A DNA stretch of 44,444 nucleotides from Planctomycetota bacterium. GTDB taxonomy: Bacteria; Planctomycetota; Planctomycetia; Pirellulales; Pirellulaceae. The DNA is taken from assembly GCA_029259935.1 (NCBI GenBank), contig JAJDEH010000280.1:1-44444 (forward strand), written 5' to 3'. Below, piece after piece: positions 43,487 to 44,444 of the stretch (position 1 is its first letter; each line of letters starts with the position of its first letter). The position numbers and the translations under genes were made by a program. The notes under the pieces were generated by a model, which saw nothing but the letters and a program-made list of their open reading frames with translations, did not search any database and had not been told where the DNA came from.

Positions 43487-44443
43487 CTAAAACGGCACGC
43501 TGGCTCCTGGCTTTAGGCCGGACGCCGGATAAGGCTGCGACTCATCGAACACGTACATCTGCTGGGGAGTCTCGATCGTCGTTCCTTTTTCGTCGTACAA
43601 TTCCGTTTTTGCGTCGAATACACCTTTTGAGTCGAGACCAAGATGTTTGGCCATGAACGGATACATCGCCTGCCGCTTCAAATACTGATAGCCGTGTTTG
43701 CGGCCGGGATAGTGAACGTTTTCAACTTTTGAATGCTCACCGTGCAAGCCGTAGACGTTGCGAATGTAGGGGTATTCGACGACGGGTGTGTTCTTGCTCC
43801 AATCGCCGCCGACGGAAATCAACATGAGTGGACGAGGAGCGGCGAGGGCCGCGATCTCGGCGTTGTTGGTTTCCAACTCCTTGGTCTTGTGGATCGGCAT
43901 GCCACTTTCACAATGGCAGCCGCCGAAAAAATGTGCCGAGACCATCACCACCGGAACCGACACCGTGACTCGATCGTCAACAGCCGTCAGTAAGAACGTT
44001 TGAGTTCCGCCGCCCGAACACCCGGTGACGCCGATTCGCTTGCCGTCCACGTCGTCCAAGGACTGCACAAAGTCGATAGCTCGAATGCTGCTCCACGTTT
44101 GCAAGGTCATCGCTTGCTTGTGCCCATGATCCCAACCGCGGTGCAACGATTCGCCAAGTCCGATCATGTCGTACGAAAACACAACCGCGCCCATGCGAGC
44201 CAACGTCGCGCATCGATACTGCTGATCCGGCCGCAAGCGACCACCACCAGGACCGCGGGCGTGACCGTGTGGGCAGAGCACCGCGGGATGCGGCCCTTGC
44301 TTGCCAAGTGGGCGATACAGACTTCCGTAGACATAGAACCCCGGCCGCGATTCAAACGCGGCGGACTCAACGGAATAGCCGTCGTATTCGCGCTTCTTGT
44401 GGACAATCGGATTCAACGGCGTTCGCTTTGGCAACGGATCGAG
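43487..44443 (-). CDS. Alpha/beta hydrolase (acetylxylan-esterase-like), 5' end outside window
   Basis: The frame is open to the right edge, so the start is missing. The visible 318 or so residues contain [24 protein letters not shown], the nucleophile elbow [12 protein letters not shown], and a late HYPGRKHGY histidine. This is the pattern of planctomycete acetyl-esterase or dienelactone-hydrolase-like proteins. It heads the visible minus-strand operon with the FAD oxidoreductase, the sialidase-like protein and the GDPD fusion. Confidence 0.82.
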   Translation of the reverse strand, partial: LDPLPKRTPLNPIVHKKREYDGYSVESAAFESRPGFYVYGSLYRPLGKQGPHPAVLCPHGHARGPGGGRLRPDQQYRCATLARMGAVVFSYDMIGLGESLHRGWDHGHKQAMTLQTWSSIRAIDFVQSLDDVDGKRIGVTGCSGGGTQTFLLTAVDDRVTVSVPVVMVSAHFFGGCHCESGMPIHKTKELETNNAEIAALAAPRPLMLISVGGDWSKNTPVVEYPYIRNVYGLHGEHSKVENVHYPGRKHGYQYLKRQAMYPFMAKHLGLDSKGVFDAKTELYDEKGTTIETPQQMYVFDESQPYPASGLKPGASVPF

Positions 44444-44444
44444 G

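Overview
The window is chromosomal DNA of a planctomycete, probably of the Pirellulales or a close relative. The main evidence is three pairs of secreted DUF1592-type cytochrome c proteins with Tat-exported DUF1552 proteins, a family expansion characteristic of Planctomycetota. A DUF11-repeat surface protein, a PQQ-propeller remnant and a secreted sialidase/oxidoreductase/esterase cluster fit the same group. There is no rRNA, no CRISPR array and no intact mobile element. The only transposase trace is a short IS110-like fragment.

Layout. (1) 1-6.2 kb: the 3' part of a DUF11-repeat protein, RNase D on the minus strand, and a divergent FHA-ABC-membrane fusion transporter. (2) 6.1-8.3 kb: a sparse region with the IS110-like scrap, two small zinc-ribbon proteins, palindromes, a good sigma70-type promoter and one unrecognised gene. 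(3) 8.3-17.3 kb: a dense plus-strand run of small stress and regulatory genes: a TPR protein, CsrA, flotillin-like FloA, a STAS protein, a cold-shock protein, two MpsC/DUF2294 proteins, a response regulator, a LapA-like membrane protein, an acyl carrier protein, two ferritin-like proteins, CsbD and a BON protein. Several microproteins of 27-55 aa are stitched in by ATGA/TAATG overlaps. (4) 17.4-23.9 kb: a translationally coupled carbohydrate operon (GT4, six-hairpin glycosidase-like protein, long GH130, GT4, short GH130), with a CsbD gene at each end and a decayed partial duplication inside. (5) 24-38.1 kb: three DUF1592/DUF1552 pairs, one on the minus strand and two on the plus strand, with a truncated PQQ-propeller gene between the divergent groups and a large REP-like hairpin between the two plus-strand pairs. 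(6) 38.1-44.4 kb: a minus-strand operon of a secreted alpha/beta hydrolase (open at the window edge), an FAD-dependent oxidoreductase, a sialidase-like protein and a glycerophosphodiesterase-hydrolase fusion.

The most unusual object is a pair of homologous elements about 1.3 kb apart in region 3. Each has a sigma70-like promoter with a 16-bp spacer and a TAGAAT -10 box, a highly conserved core of about 63 nt, and a strong intrinsic terminator whose stem differs in sequence but not in pairing between the copies. One lies upstream of the cold-shock gene and the other directly abuts an MpsC-like gene. They look like two copies of an undescribed structured RNA of about 140 nt, either a free sRNA or a transcription attenuator. 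I cannot match them to any riboswitch class I know.

Regions 3 and 4 read as one stress or dormancy island: post-transcriptional control (CsrA, Csp, the twin RNA), membrane microdomain and envelope factors (FloA, LapA-like, BON), iron storage, CsbD and a mannoside/oligosaccharide metabolism operon. Region 5 probably serves exported, haem-linked processing of complex organic substrates, whose exact chemistry is not known. Region 6 looks like secreted sugar or ester catabolism.
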